A stretch of DNA of 64,000 nucleotides from Marthasterias glacialis (Eukaryota; Echinodermata; Asteroidea; Forcipulatida; Asteriidae). The DNA lies in the NCBI GenBank assembly GCA_911728455.2, contig OU452228.1, positions 17,614,698 through 17,678,697 of the forward strand, given 5' to 3'. The position numbers and the translations under genes are program-made. Within the stretch, counting starts at the first letter, position 1, and each line of letters begins with the position of its first letter. Below the pieces are notes generated by a model. That model saw only the letters and a program-made list of their open reading frames with translations, did not search any database and was not told where the DNA came from. Shown one piece after another: positions 1 through 10,430 of this stretch.

Positions 1-750
1 GCCAAAATTGACAAATTTTTCGCCAGATTAGCCGTGTTTTGAAGGGTAAGTATTTTTTATTTGAAAAATATTAATATAAAAGGGCAAAAGATTTCAAAAA
101 GAAAGGCAGAAATGGCAAGAGTGGTGTTTAAATAGGGTAAAAACGATGCTTTCCGAGTGGGGAAACGATGCGCAATTTTGCGCCGGCGATTTTTCGAAAC
201 CTGTTGAATGCGAGTTTCACAAAAAACAGCGAAAAAAATATTAATCTCATTTTGACCACGTAGTGCTTATTTTGTTATATTTGGAATTTAAGGAACCAGA
301 TTTTATTAATAAGTAAATGGGGTATCTTTAATCTTCACCACAGGCATGATCGGGTGGGTTTTTGTAATTGCTTAATAAAAAATACAGAGGGAGTAACTTT
401 ATAAAAAAGAACAGCAATAATGTGCACTTAGCTATAGCGTTTGGCTGTTCCAGTAATTGAACTTACTCCTTGTGTAGTGTAGTGAGTGAGTGCTGTTGAC
501 ATTTAAACAAATTCATCAGGCTTTTTGTGGTCTTATTTTCACATTTTTCTTAAATATAAACCTTTTAAAAAATATAAAAGACATTCATTAAATTAAGATA
601 CAATTTTTTTGTTATCTGTTTCCAATTTTTTATTTATTATCATTACCCTGTGTCATGAAATAGCCCCACAATTTTTTTTTTTTTTTTTTTTTTTTTTTCA
701 TTTCAAATTAGTTAACTCTCAATTTTAAAAATGTGTTGATTTTTTATCTT
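1..750. other. AT-rich leader region upstream of the 2A ORF
   Basis: No coding region seen. A run of 27 T lies at 672-698. A polypyrimidine stretch ending in an AG at 768-769 just precedes the ATG at 781, so the ORF may begin in a second exon after a 5' noncoding exon that I could not locate. Confidence 0.4.
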
Positions 751-3603
751 ATGGTTTTATTATTTCCAGGATCTTCAATCATGGGTGTTTCCCTTGATGT
801 ATGGAGGCAGAGAATAGGTTGTCATCACTGCCGACCTCCTTCTCGATCCAAACTGGTCAACTATGAGGCAGATTTCAAAGCAAGCGGTATGGGTCTTGGT
901 ACTGGCATCGCAGCTCGCACGTACTTGTTTGTCATCATCTTTTCTTCTCTACCCTTGATGATGCTCTCCAGCCATTTGTGTCCGATCACTTTATCTGGTG
1001 ATGTCGAGTTAAATCCTGGTCCCCCTGTTCCTGGCACAACCCTTCCATTGTCTGATGAGTTTCTAAAGACCCTGAAGAGTGGAAATTGTACGACAGTTCA
1101 TCTTGATCATGCAATCAAGAACAAACACATCTTGCAGCTGTATGCACTGCGGGAAGCACACCCTGTGTCACCATGGTCGGAAGTGGCAGACTGGATGACG
1201 TTAATTCTGCCAAGTTTTTCACGTGGTGACACTAACTGGGCTCACAAGTTCAGATTGAACTGGACCAAACTTCATCAGAAAAATCGTGACCTCCGAAAAA
1301 GTATTGGCCGTGATGATGGGAGCAAGCGTTTGACTGATTGGGAGGAGGAACACTATAAGCTGCCAGAAGTAAAAGGGCCTCGGACCAAGACTTCGAAAAC
1401 GACACCGCCTCCAACTACTGTGTTTGATGTACAAGTTGTTCAAGCTGAAAACCAAAAAATTCGTGAACAGAACGAGTCCCTAAAAACTGAAAAGGAGGAA
1501 CTGAAACGAAAAATTGACACTCTTCAAGAACGACCTTCCCCCCACACACAAAAGGTACAGAGACGAAGAGAAATGGCTCACAACAAGACCATCAGCAGCC
1601 AAAAAGAAACAATACGGACATTAGGAAAAGAAACTGAAAAACTTTCGAGCAAACTTGACCAAGAGAAAAAGAGCAAAAGGTCATTGGCAACAGAGTTTCA
1701 GCATTTCCCAAAATATGCCAAGACAATAGCTGATGCAACCAAACCATGGACAGAAACCTATACAACTTCGCTTGAAAATGAAATGCTGGAACTGCAACAC
1801 ACTGTCAAGAAACAAAAAGAAACAATTGACCATTTGCTGAAGGAAAATGAAAGTCTAAGCCAGGAACTCCACAACTTGAAAGACAAACAAGACACAATTA
1901 TATTTTTCAATAAGGATAAAAACGAGTATTATCCCTTTGTGCATAAATGTGTGTGGAATTTAATTGGAAAACATGTATCGTATGCTAATGTGACTAGCGT
2001 GATAACGATTGTTCTTGAAATGGTAAATTTAAAGTTTGATAGATTACCCAGCCAGTCAACTATTAGAAACATGAATAATGAAAGAACACTAGTTTCCCAA
2101 ATCCAAATTGCAGGTTTAACTGACAAACAAAATACAACTCTAGGCACCGATGAAACTCCGAAAAATGCAGACATCTTCATGACTTATACAATAACTGGAG
2201 ATGATGGTGAAGCCCATCTTTTAGGCCTTAGGCAAATGGCATCAAAGTCGGCAAAACACACCCTAGATAGTTTGAAAGAAACCCTAGCAGACATCAACGA
2301 CATCTGTGAAAAGGCGAATGCTGGCAATGATGTAGGCCACAAGATTATGTGCCAAATAAGAAATACAATGTCTGACAGAGCAGCAACTGAAGTTCTTTTT
2401 AATGAAATGATCCAGACCTATCGTAAAGAGTGTCTCCCTCTATATCAGTCAAACTGGAAGAATTTCAGTTCTGAAGCCCAAGAGAAGTTGGCAGAAATGT
2501 TTAACTTTTTTTGTGGCCTTCACTTGTTAACTTCCATGGCCGATGCCGTTTGTGCCTCCTTCAAAAAGTTTGAATCCTCATATCTAGATGGGAAAAAAAT
2601 TGGGGCTGCAGCAGAACCTGGTATAACTATTTTTAATACCTCCAGTGGAATCACTCGCCTCGTGCAAAATGCCTGCAAAGCATTAGCACGTGGTGCTGAC
2701 GAAAAGAATGGGGCTCACCGTGCATGGAAAGTGTTTAAGAGAAAGGTGGGACTTGTGTCCACATATTTCCAGCCATTCCGAGGAAATAGGTTTAATGTAG
2801 TTTTTCTGTTTGGTGGTCGCACTTATTTCTTGGCCAACTACATTAAGGATTTTTGTATTGTGCATGGAACATCAAATGGTCTCCTCAAAGCATTGTATGC
2901 AGATTGTAAAGAGCCTCTCTATTTGGCTGGCTGTAAAGTCCTGGGCATTATAAATAAAACAATCAGCGCACCCTTATGGAGGATAACTGAAAACAAGGGT
3001 CACATTTTAGAAATGTGCAACGTGTACACAGAACTGGTAGAGTTTCTAGAAAAAGTAACTACTGATGAAAAGAAACTTGGAGAGTTTGCTTATGGTAATA
3101 TAGGATATTTCGAGGAAACACTTCTTGAAAAGGATGAAGTATATGATTCTCTTTTAAGTCAAGGTCCTTTTGATGAAATTGTTCTCTCTCTTCTGCAGCA
3201 CACACTTCTTACTCTTCTTCAACTTTTTAAACGTGTTACGGAAGATTACCTACCTGGTGGCAAATTTCACACAAACAAGGATGATGAGGCAACCCTAAAA
3301 GCGACTAAATCAGTCCCAAAGCATAACAAATTACCAGAAAGAATATTTGGCTATCTAGATTACCTTCTCCATAAACGCCCAAATTCAACAGCCCTTGCAA
3401 ATGAGGCACAAGTTATGTATGTGTTTAACAAAACTTCTGAATTTGTGGAATCAAAAAGTGAAGAAGAATTAAATGAACTAGTTAAAACTGTCAGGGCTGA
3501 AGCAAGAAATACACAAGCCGAAGCAAAAAAAAAGGAACGAAAAAATTTTGAAATACTGGGAAGACAAACAACAGGAGAAGGCCAAATCACTGGAAGAGAG
3601 TAA
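751..3603 (+). CDS. long 2A-bearing ORF of a dispersed (transposon-like) family, main part
   Basis: Function unknown. The frame is open from 733 (a GTG); the first ATGs are at 751 and 781, and the second follows a possible 3' splice site. In order: a short N-terminal block with WRQRIG (about 802-819), a hydrophobic stretch (919-972), a 2A-like motif ending DVELNPGP (985-1023), a basic region, charged coiled coils (about 1434-1530, 1560-1690 and 1770-1900), then a conserved-looking core with TDETPK (about 2146-2163) and a Cys-Gly-Leu-His patch (about 2512-2523). By memory, the core resembles long uncharacterised proteins repeated many times in coral, sea-anemone and fish genomes. I infer a mobile-element or dispersed-family protein, possibly with an RNase H-like fold, but have not shown catalytic residues. 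The frame ends in a tail that looks like frameshifted coding sequence; the family continues in another frame from about 3536. Confidence 0.6.
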   Translation: MVLLFPGSSIMGVSLDVWRQRIGCHHCRPPSRSKLVNYEADFKASGMGLGTGIAARTYLFVIIFSSLPLMMLSSHLCPITLSGDVELNPGPPVPGTTLPLSDEFLKTLKSGNCTTVHLDHAIKNKHILQLYALREAHPVSPWSEVADWMTLILPSFSRGDTNWAHKFRLNWTKLHQKNRDLRKSIGRDDGSKRLTDWEEEHYKLPEVKGPRTKTSKTTPPPTTVFDVQVVQAENQKIREQNESLKTEKEELKRKIDTLQERPSPHTQKVQRRREMAHNKTISSQKETIRTLGKETEKLSSKLDQEKKSKRSLATEFQHFPKYAKTIADATKPWTETYTTSLENEMLELQHTVKKQKETIDHLLKENESLSQELHNLKDKQDTIIFFNKDKNEYYPFVHKCVWNLIGKHVSYANVTSVITIVLEMVNLKFDRLPSQSTIRNMNNERTLVSQIQIAGLTDKQNTTLGTDETPKNADIFMTYTITGDDGEAHLLGLRQMASKSAKHTLDSLKETLADINDICEKANAGNDVGHKIMCQIRNTMSDRAATEVLFNEMIQTYRKECLPLYQSNWKNFSSEAQEKLAEMFNFFCGLHLLTSMADAVCASFKKFESSYLDGKKIGAAAEPGITIFNTSSGITRLVQNACKALARGADEKNGAHRAWKVFKRKVGLVSTYFQPFRGNRFNVVFLFGGRTYFLANYIKDFCIVHGTSNGLLKALYADCKEPLYLAGCKVLGIINKTISAPLWRITENKGHILEMCNVYTELVEFLEKVTTDEKKLGEFAYGNIGYFEETLLEKDEVYDSLLSQGPFDEIVLSLLQHTLLTLLQLFKRVTEDYLPGGKFHTNKDDEATLKATKSVPKHNKLPERIFGYLDYLLHKRPNSTALANEAQVMYVFNKTSEFVESKSEEELNELVKTVRAEARNTQAEAKKKERKNFEILGRQTTGEGQITGRE
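985..1023 (+). other. 2A-like ribosome-skipping motif after a hydrophobic segment
   Basis: The codons read ITLSGDVELNPGP, matching the 2A consensus D-V/I-E-x-N-P-G-P. In known 2A peptides the ribosome releases the chain after the Gly and resumes at the Pro. Here the final Pro codon is 1021-1023. The preceding residues (919-972) are strongly hydrophobic, resembling the signal-like 2As reported from sea-urchin genes, in which failure or success of skipping changes protein targeting. Activity is inferred, not shown. Confidence 0.8.
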
Positions 3604-4144
3604 ACTTCGTAAGCTAGCAAAAAAAGAGAGCTTGACAAACGACATCGCAGAAACTGGTCTATGGCAATCTGAAGAACAGATGATTGAGTGTCTAAATGCA
3701 CAGAAAACAAACAAACAGAAATTTGAATTAGTGAAAAAGCAAATTCGATTTCGAAGGGAAGTTTTGAATCAATACATGGAGGGTGATAAAGGTTTCACAT
3801 ACACCACTAATGTTCCAAATTCAAACAAACGAAATGACAAACCAGTAGTTGATATGCAAGCACATTTAGCCAAAATGATTAATGCAGCAAAATCTGTACC
3901 CTTATCGCAATCTGTTCAAAGGACTCCCGACAATGAATATTTAACAATCCCCTTATTAGTTGGCAAAAAAGTTTCTCACCTGTGGAACACTGAAGATGGC
4001 CAAGAGTGGTACAATGGGAATGTAATTAGTCAAGTGCCAGGTTTCCCATCTTGGTACAATATCAAATATGAAGACGACCAAAAGGTGTACTCTCTTCGTC
4101 TGGTTGATGATTACAATGATAATTCTTTGAAAATTCTTGTGTAG
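3548..4144 (+). CDS. frameshifted C-terminal part of the 2A ORF, with Tudor-like end
   Basis: This frame has no ATG near its start (3548 is TTG) and simply stays open through the overlap with the upstream ORF, so it is best read as the continuation of that protein after a one-base shift. The likely site is the A9 run at 3525-3533 or the A6 run at 3540-3545. The product has a charged helical part, then a segment reading KLAKKESLTNDIAETGLW, followed near the C-terminus (about 3955-4140) by a block with GKKVSHLW, EWYNGNVI and YNIKYEDD that resembles a Tudor/SGF29-like chromatin-reader fold. Moving from frame 1 to frame 2 corresponds to one extra base. That could be a mutation, an assembly error in the homopolymer, or a +1 programmed shift; sequence alone does not decide. 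Confidence 0.6.
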   Translation: MKYWEDKQQEKAKSLEESKLRKLAKKESLTNDIAETGLWQSEEQMIECLNAQKTNKQKFELVKKQIRFRREVLNQYMEGDKGFTYTTNVPNSNKRNDKPVVDMQAHLAKMINAAKSVPLSQSVQRTPDNEYLTIPLLVGKKVSHLWNTEDGQEWYNGNVISQVPGFPSWYNIKYEDDQKVYSLRLVDDYNDNSLKILV

Positions 4145-6373
4145 CTTTCCATGAGTTGATTAGTGAAGTTCAGTCATTTCTTTTTCGGTTAACTACTGTA
4201 ACTTGTAATTTTCCGATCAATATGACCAAATATGGAGCCTTGATCTACTGAACCTTGATCTGTGTACATGATGATGTAATATATTATTTATGATTCACAT
4301 CATTATATACAAAATTCAATTGAATTTCCAAACTAATGTATGACTATGATTTTCATCTAAGAGTGCTTAAACTTTTCATACATGTGTACATGTATACAAA
4401 AGTAAGCTCTTTTATATACTATCCAGTAGAATAAACTGCTCAAATAACAGATATGCCATTTTATCATTGTACTATTTACTATAATTAATAACTCAATCAA
4501 TTAGACTTGTTTAAGTACAGGTACATGTAGTTCTGATTTCTATGTTTTGAAAATTTAAAATGCAAGTGGTAATCTCCAAAAAAAACCATCTCAATAGCTT
4601 TTGTAGTTTTTAAGTTATTGTGCATCAATTTTGTTTACGAGTTTGTTTACTTAAAGGAAAATGTGTAAACAAATTAAATTACTTGTTTATGACAAATTAA
4701 TTGAATGTAGCTTGTGTTTCTTTGACTGTGTTGTTTATCATTGTGTTTTGGACCATTTCTACCCTTTTACCTTTGTCAACAACGCATTTTGTTTACGTAA
4801 CAGGTAATTAATTTCAGTGGCTGTTTCCATGGCAACGGTTGTTTACTTAATTAATGCTTTTTAATTTTTTTTTTGACCAGTTGTCTTTTACAACATTTAG
4901 GGGCTAACTTCAAAAAGTTTCAGACACGTGGCTTTTGAATTGTTCACATTACAGCCATTTCCATTTGTTTACTAATTTGTTTACAATGATAAACAAGTAA
5001 AACAATACTCTCCATGAACCAAAGTTTCAATAGGAAAATGGATCGAAAAGTGAAAATTAAAAAATGTGATAACTTGACAACGGAAAGTCTGATTTGAATA
5101 ATTCAAAAAGTATTTTGATCAGATTGATATACTCCACCCGACAAGCCTGAAAAAAACAGTTTAAAATGACATCTAAAAAATGGGTTGCAGTCCCTAGTAT
5201 AAGTATTGGTTTACAAAAATAATCATTTCTCTGAGTACGTCCGACACCATGGTGTTTTAGGCAAGTTGCTTCAACATGAAAAGATTTGGATGAATATTTT
5301 CTTTATTAAATAACTTAAGTAACTACCTAACACTTCTTATCAGAATAAAAATTCCCTTTAGTTGTATCACTGTAAAGATACACTTCGTTAAAGTGTCTAA
5401 AATGCACGTCCGACATTGTGGAACAGCCCCTTGACCGATTTTCTTCATTCTAAAGGGAATTAACTCAGAATTAGTTACTTGTTCAGAAAACACCATGAAC
5501 AGAGTGGTGTAAGCAGTTTGAAAATTTTCATTTCTGTCCCTACTCAATGCATCTTAAAGACTTTTGAACCCGCCAGTCTGCAAATATGGGACCCATAGAA
5601 CACTAGGACGAAGTTTCAGCTCATTTAATCAGGTAAAACAATGAAATAAGTTAGTTATAAATTTTTTCACTATGTAGCGAGACCTTTATACCCAGGACGT
5701 TAGTGTAGTACAATGGAAACTAACATCCTACCTGGGCTAGGGGGCATTATGGTTATCTTGGCGTTTCAGGGTGCAAAACATGGCCAAAGAAAAAAAACAT
5801 AAGTCACTGGTTAGACGGAAATGCAGTCAGAAACCTACCTACCTTCCTTGAATTTCACTTTGCTTTACCCTGGGCCGCGGATATCACCAGCACTCAGCAG
5901 CATGCAGCAGCAGAAAGCCCGTACAACAGGATGCGAAGGGCGGTCCCTGAGCTTCTTCAGTCTTTGAATCTTCTCCGGGCGGGCCTCGGAACGAGCCTTC
6001 TCCTGTGGCATATTCCTCCTGTGCTACTTTTTAAAATTTAATAACTAGGACGGTTGTCACTACCTCACTCAAAACTCAACTCACTTTATCGTGAAGAGAA
6101 AGCAGAAGTTTTGACTTATGGTTGATAAACGATAACATGATTAAAGTTTATGACCAGAGGTTATAAATAAGCAGCTTTTAAGTTATTATAACACAATGTT
6201 GGTAATTTTAGTAAAAGAGTGGATATCTTTTACAGCGTTGAAATTGAATGACGGTTCACGAGGATATCCGTTCACGATGTGCTTCCGCATGTTTATCCTA
6301 GTCTAGTTTAGTCGGGTCTCTCAAAATGGATGCGTGACGGTTAATCTCAAGTCGTCTGGAAGCCAGCCTGTGA
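4145..6373. other. noncoding flank, AT-rich
   Basis: No gene recognised. The notable content is a cluster of TGTTTAC motifs (separate entry). The rest is AT-rich with scattered short inverted repeats, such as one around 5365-5400. Confidence 0.4.
4632..4995. promoter_or_regulatory. cluster of TGTTTAC (forkhead-like) motifs
   Basis: TGTTTAC occurs at 4632, 4644, 4790, 4840, 4966 and 4978, with GTAAACA at 4665 and ATAAACA at 4989. The heptamer matches the core bound by forkhead factors. It could equally be a subterminal repeat array of the adjacent mobile element. Function is not shown. Confidence 0.35.
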
Positions 6374-6687
6374 GTCGACCTTTCTTTTGCAACGTCACAG
6401 CCCGAGTTTTTTGCCAACCAAGATGGAGAAACTACGGGGAGCCATCAACGCAAAGCAAAAATAGGAAAATCACAGTTTACAAAAATGTTGCAGAAATATT
6501 CAAAAACTGTTCAAAATTTGTTGGAAACATACCAACCAATAATGAGATGTATTTACTATGAATAGAAAGTTTGCAAACATGTTGAATTTGGTCACAACGT
6601 CTGTCAACAAGACTTCAATATTTTGCTACAATTGGCCGTCTATGCCAACCAGCACGGTTTGTTTATCAACAGTAGTAAGGTCTACTT
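6374..6687 (+). mobile_element. MITE-like element, family C, copy 1
   Basis: This shares a block with 38799-39083 in the opposite orientation, including motifs near TTTCTTTTGCAACGTCACAGC, GGAGAAACTACGGGGAGCC and GAATTTGGTCACAA. The ends resemble inverted GACCTTT / AAGGTCTA. No protein is encoded. Confidence 0.55.
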
Positions 6688-7801
6688 ATGTGTGTGTGTT
6701 TTTCCTAAAGAGGGCGCTAGATAGGTTTGGTTACCAATAACAATGCGCCTTGTCATGTTGTAAACACGATGCACAATCAATCGAAGGGAGGACATATGAC
6801 TCGCCTTAAACTTTACAAAATCGTATCGTTATAACAATTCAGAGTTTATACGGCAACAAGTTCCCCGCTTAGACACCCCATCCCTACCACCACCAATAAA
6901 TATTGAATGAATAGTCTGGTTTGCTCAGTGGTTTCTTTATGCCTTTTACCTCCACCAAAACAAAAAGTTGCCGCCCCCCCAAAGAAAAAAAATCGCCGCC
7001 GAAAAATAAAGAAAAAAAGAAGTCGCCCCGTGAAAAAGTCACCGCCGAAAAAACATACGTATTATACTTAAAATCAAAATGTAAGCAACCCATTTCCCTT
7101 CTTGAAAAATTACGTATGCAACAAGCGAGACCCAAGCTAGCCTTTGCCTTTACATCTGAGTGTTTTTTCCCCAGTCATTCCAACTTTAAAGTTCTATAAA
7201 TTGATTGTTAAATTATCATCACCCTCGTTGTGATCAATGCCATAAATTTCTTAGTTTTAGTAATATATTTATCTATTTTATTTTATTCACCCACCGACCA
7301 TTGCGCATGACACCAACACAACAGCCACAGCTATGGCTTCCAGAGTTGCATGTTATTTTGCAACCGAGTTGTTCTTTACATCCAGCATCTCGTTAAGGAC
7401 ACCTGATAACTTTCAAGAAACTTAAAAGCCAATAACAAAACTCATTCTGTGTTATCCCTGTTGCTCAACACGAGTTTATTTTTCTTTCATATGCTTTGAC
7501 TTTTTTAATGTATAAAAAGTGGTAAATTAAACTAACATTTTCAACAAATATTTCTTACACAGAAACTCCTTGTTTAAAAAAAAAATTAAACTCAAAAGAA
7601 ACAGATACCTTTAGAACAAGATCCAAGCTATCATAATCAAGATAAAGCTTGACACATAGTTAAACCAAATTACAAGTCAGTCAATTGAAATATGGACAAT
7701 GCTGAGCTCAATGTTGTATGTGTCTGCTGTGCTTGCCCTCTATGTCAGCTGTGGAGTTATCAGTTAAACATAATGACATGCCTATATGGCAAATATAACC
7801 A
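6688..7801. other. noncoding, nothing recognised
   Basis: AT-rich sequence with an A/C-rich stretch at 6950-7050. The short frames here show no family resemblance. Confidence 0.3.
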
Positions 7802-8051
7802 GGGCCCAATTTTATGGCTCTGCTTACTGTAAGCAAAAAATCGGCGCTTGCGGAAGCAGAACATTCCGCGCTTACTTAAGCGTATTTCACGGGTTAGCAA
7901 GAAGTTTTTGCTTGTGCGCGTGCGTAGTTCACGTAACTAAGGATTCCGTGCTTACACAGCTAGCGCAGAAATTCGGCGCTAACCTCGTAAGCGGCGAATG
8001 GTCTTCGTAAGCGCAGAATGACGCAGTAAGCAGAGCCATGAAATTGGGCCC
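7802..8051. mobile_element. MITE-like element, family A (GGGCCCAATTT ends), copy 1
   Basis: A 250-bp element bounded by GGGCCCAATTTTATGGCTCT and the reverse complement of GGGCCCAATTTCATGGCTCT. The body is rich in GCTTAC/GTAAGC half-sites that can pair. Further copies lie at 15062-15311 (inverted) and, degenerate, at 42455-42677. It has no coding capacity, so it is a non-autonomous DNA element by structure. Confidence 0.75.
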
Positions 8052-9250
8052 AGATCAAATGACCCGGGTGCTGAAACTTGCCAAACAGATAAAATGGTGA
8101 CGTGCATGAATTGTCTCAAAAGTTGGTATGCAAACAACTACAAACACAGCATTCTCATAGTTCTACACTTTCAATGTACCCTTACTTTGCCAGGCGAGTA
8201 CAGCATTAACAAGAGTTATGTACCGCACCAAAAATGTCTGGAAATTAAACCTAAAAACTGCATAGTGTCTGAAAGTAAGTTTCAACGTCTGCGACAAGCC
8301 CAAAGATCCAAGACCAGATCCGAGACCAAGTCCAAGACCTGAAGGTCCAAGACCTGAAGGTCAAAAAACCATGACCTGGAGGATCAAGATCAAGATCTGA
8401 ATTTCAGCTGAAGACCCCAAAGTCCCAAATCAAATCCATGAACAAGACCTGAAGGTTTGAATAGTTAACTTTTGACTGGATAGTCTAGTCAAATTTCAAA
8501 CTGTATATACTTGCATTTTCCCGCCTTGCTTACATGCCGATAATGACATACTTTTCACAAGGGTACATGAAGTGAATTCGACATTGAAAGATGAAAACAA
8601 AGGTTTCTTGAGTAAACTCCGTTGAACTCTATCTTTCACTTAAAAACCCCCACCCCCCAAAAAAATGTTAATAATAAAATAAAATAAAATAATAACAACA
8701 ACAATGTTTAGTTTTCCCATATAATTGTTTAAAGCGAAAAAATATGCTGCAACTTCCCCAGGAAGTATGAGAAGTTTATTTCATAGGTAAGTAGTAATAA
8801 TAATATTGGTATTAATAATAATAACGATAATATGGTTCTTAAATAGCGCATATAACTTTGGGCTCGAAAAAAACGAGAAAGGAAAAATAGGTTTCACAGT
8901 GAGATACTGTAAACGGAGAGTACATCCCAGATAATATAATGAACAAAGTAGTACAACACAATGGCAGTGATACATAGATGTGAATGTAAACAACAATATA
9001 AAACGAGGTGAAACAACAGTGTAATCAGTCTTTTTATAAAGAGTAGAAAATAGATAACAATCAACAAGCTCACTTCGTCAGAACGAAGGAAACAATCTAA
9101 GCTGGGGTTAATAAACATGATTTAGATTTTAGAATACATACATAAGGAATGGAATGGTCCACAAAAGAAAAACAAAAACAAAAACTTAATGGAACTGCGC
9201 AAGTAAATATAGTTATGGGGTCTAGTGGTCAAGGTGACGGAGTCCCTTAT
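8052..9250. other. noncoding: purine-rich degenerate repeats and a SINE-like tail
   Basis: At 8288-8455, AAGACC/GATC-type words recur as a degenerate low-complexity tract. At about 8790-8865 an AAT-rich stretch followed by TGGTTCTTAAATAGCGCATA resembles, in reverse, the 3' end of SINEs elsewhere in the window. No gene seen. Confidence 0.4.
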
Positions 9251-9720
9251 CCTGTTGGTAAGTGATGCCGTTTTGGAGCAGGAAGTGCAATGTAAATGAA
9301 TGGTATACATACATGTACATGTACAATTGTTACACTGCGTGTGGCGTGTCGTGGCCGAGTGGTTAGTGCGTCGGACTCAAGCTCTGGTGGCCGAGTCATC
9401 AGAGTGTGGGTTCGAGTCCCGGTCATGACACTTGTGTCCTTGAGCAAGGCACTTAACCATAATTGCTCCGTAAAAGTTGGGGAGGTAGAGCTTTCTGCTC
9501 TACCAGCCAGGCTTCTGATGGTTGATACCCAAGCCTACATCCTTACGGACTGTAAAGGGGGTAACCCTGTTTCAGCCCCAGGAGTAGGTGGCAACGGCCC
9601 CTGGAAAAAACAGTTGATTTGTAGCCCACACCTTGAATGGCCTTGTGTGTCTGGCGACTTCCATAAAAAAACTAAAAAAACTGCACTTCAGGCTGTAAAA
9701 CGTCATCACTTACCAACAGG
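9251..9720 (+). mobile_element. 470-bp element with 40-bp terminal inverted repeats enclosing a tRNA-headed SINE
   Basis: The left arm (9251-9290, beginning CCTGTTGGTAAGTGATG) and right arm (9681-9720) are reverse complements with a few mismatches. Inside, 9346-9430 is tRNA-like (TGGCCGAGTGG A-box-like, GGTTCGAGTCC B-box-like), followed by the tail TCCTTGAGCAAGGCACTTAA that recurs in the other SINEs of this window. The frame across it is chance. Confidence 0.6.
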
Positions 9721-9773
9721 ACTCATTATGTTAATCGAACAGGTTTCTTGGCTCCAAAAACTCTCACTAAACT

Positions 9774-9957
9774 GGGCCCAATTTTTTTACAGCTACTTCA
9801 GACCAACAAGTAGCCAAGCACAAAACAATTCTGCTCACCAGATTAAAACACCATTCAGCGTGCACCGTCTCTGACTGGTCCTCTGCTAACTTTTGCTTAG
9901 CAGAAGACTGTTAAGCAAAGTTTTCTGCTTGAAAAGCAGCTCCATGATATTGGGCCC
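9774..9957. mobile_element. short MITE-like element, GGGCCCAATTT ends
   Basis: Bounded by GGGCCCAATTTT and the inverse ATATTGGGCCC, with AAGCAGAA/CTGCTTA half-sites inside. It belongs to a group with AGCTGCTTAAGCAG-type subterminal sequences; see 15654, 36876 and 42225. Confidence 0.65.
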
Positions 9958-10116
9958 TGTTTTGACTCAAACTGCACTGACTCAATTCTTACACTTTTCA
10001 ATGCCTCATCAGCTGTTGGACTTCTGTGCAGTTTCAATTAGTCTGTTTTAGGTACATGTATGGTTACTATAAAGTGGAATGCATGCAGAGGCTTTGTGAA
10101 AGGCATATTTGACTTA

Positions 10117-10401
10117 GGGCCCAATTTCCTACAGCCTGTAAGCAGACATTTTCTGCTTACTGTGCGGCCATTCGCTGAACAAACACTGCCAGCCGTAAGC
10201 AAATCAAAAGGCATGCTAACTTGCTGGTTTTTTTTTGTAAGCAGATGATTGACGCAACAATGCAAATCCATTGCGAACGCGCACACCCACTGCCAAATCT
10301 TTGCAATCGTTTATGGAATGCACTTTTGCTTACGCATGTTTTCCTGCTATAGCAAGCAGAAACATTTGCTTACAGGTTAACAGATTTATGAAATTGGGCC
10401 C
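10117..10401. mobile_element. MITE-like element, GGGCCCAATTT ends
   Basis: Starts GGGCCCAATTTCCTACAGCC and ends with the inverse ATGAAATTGGGCCC. It is rich in GTAAGCAGA/TCTGCTTAC half-sites and noncoding. Confidence 0.65.
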
Positions 10402-10430
10402 AGGTAAACTACCACTGGTAAACTACCAGG

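Noticed and set aside
9346-9430. Possible tRNA gene
   Set aside because: Boxes A and B are present but acceptor and D-stem pairing fail, and the sequence continues into a SINE tail shared with other copies.
9296-9874. 192-codon plus-strand ORF
   Set aside because: It crosses a SINE, a TIR arm and the start of a MITE, so it cannot be a conserved protein.
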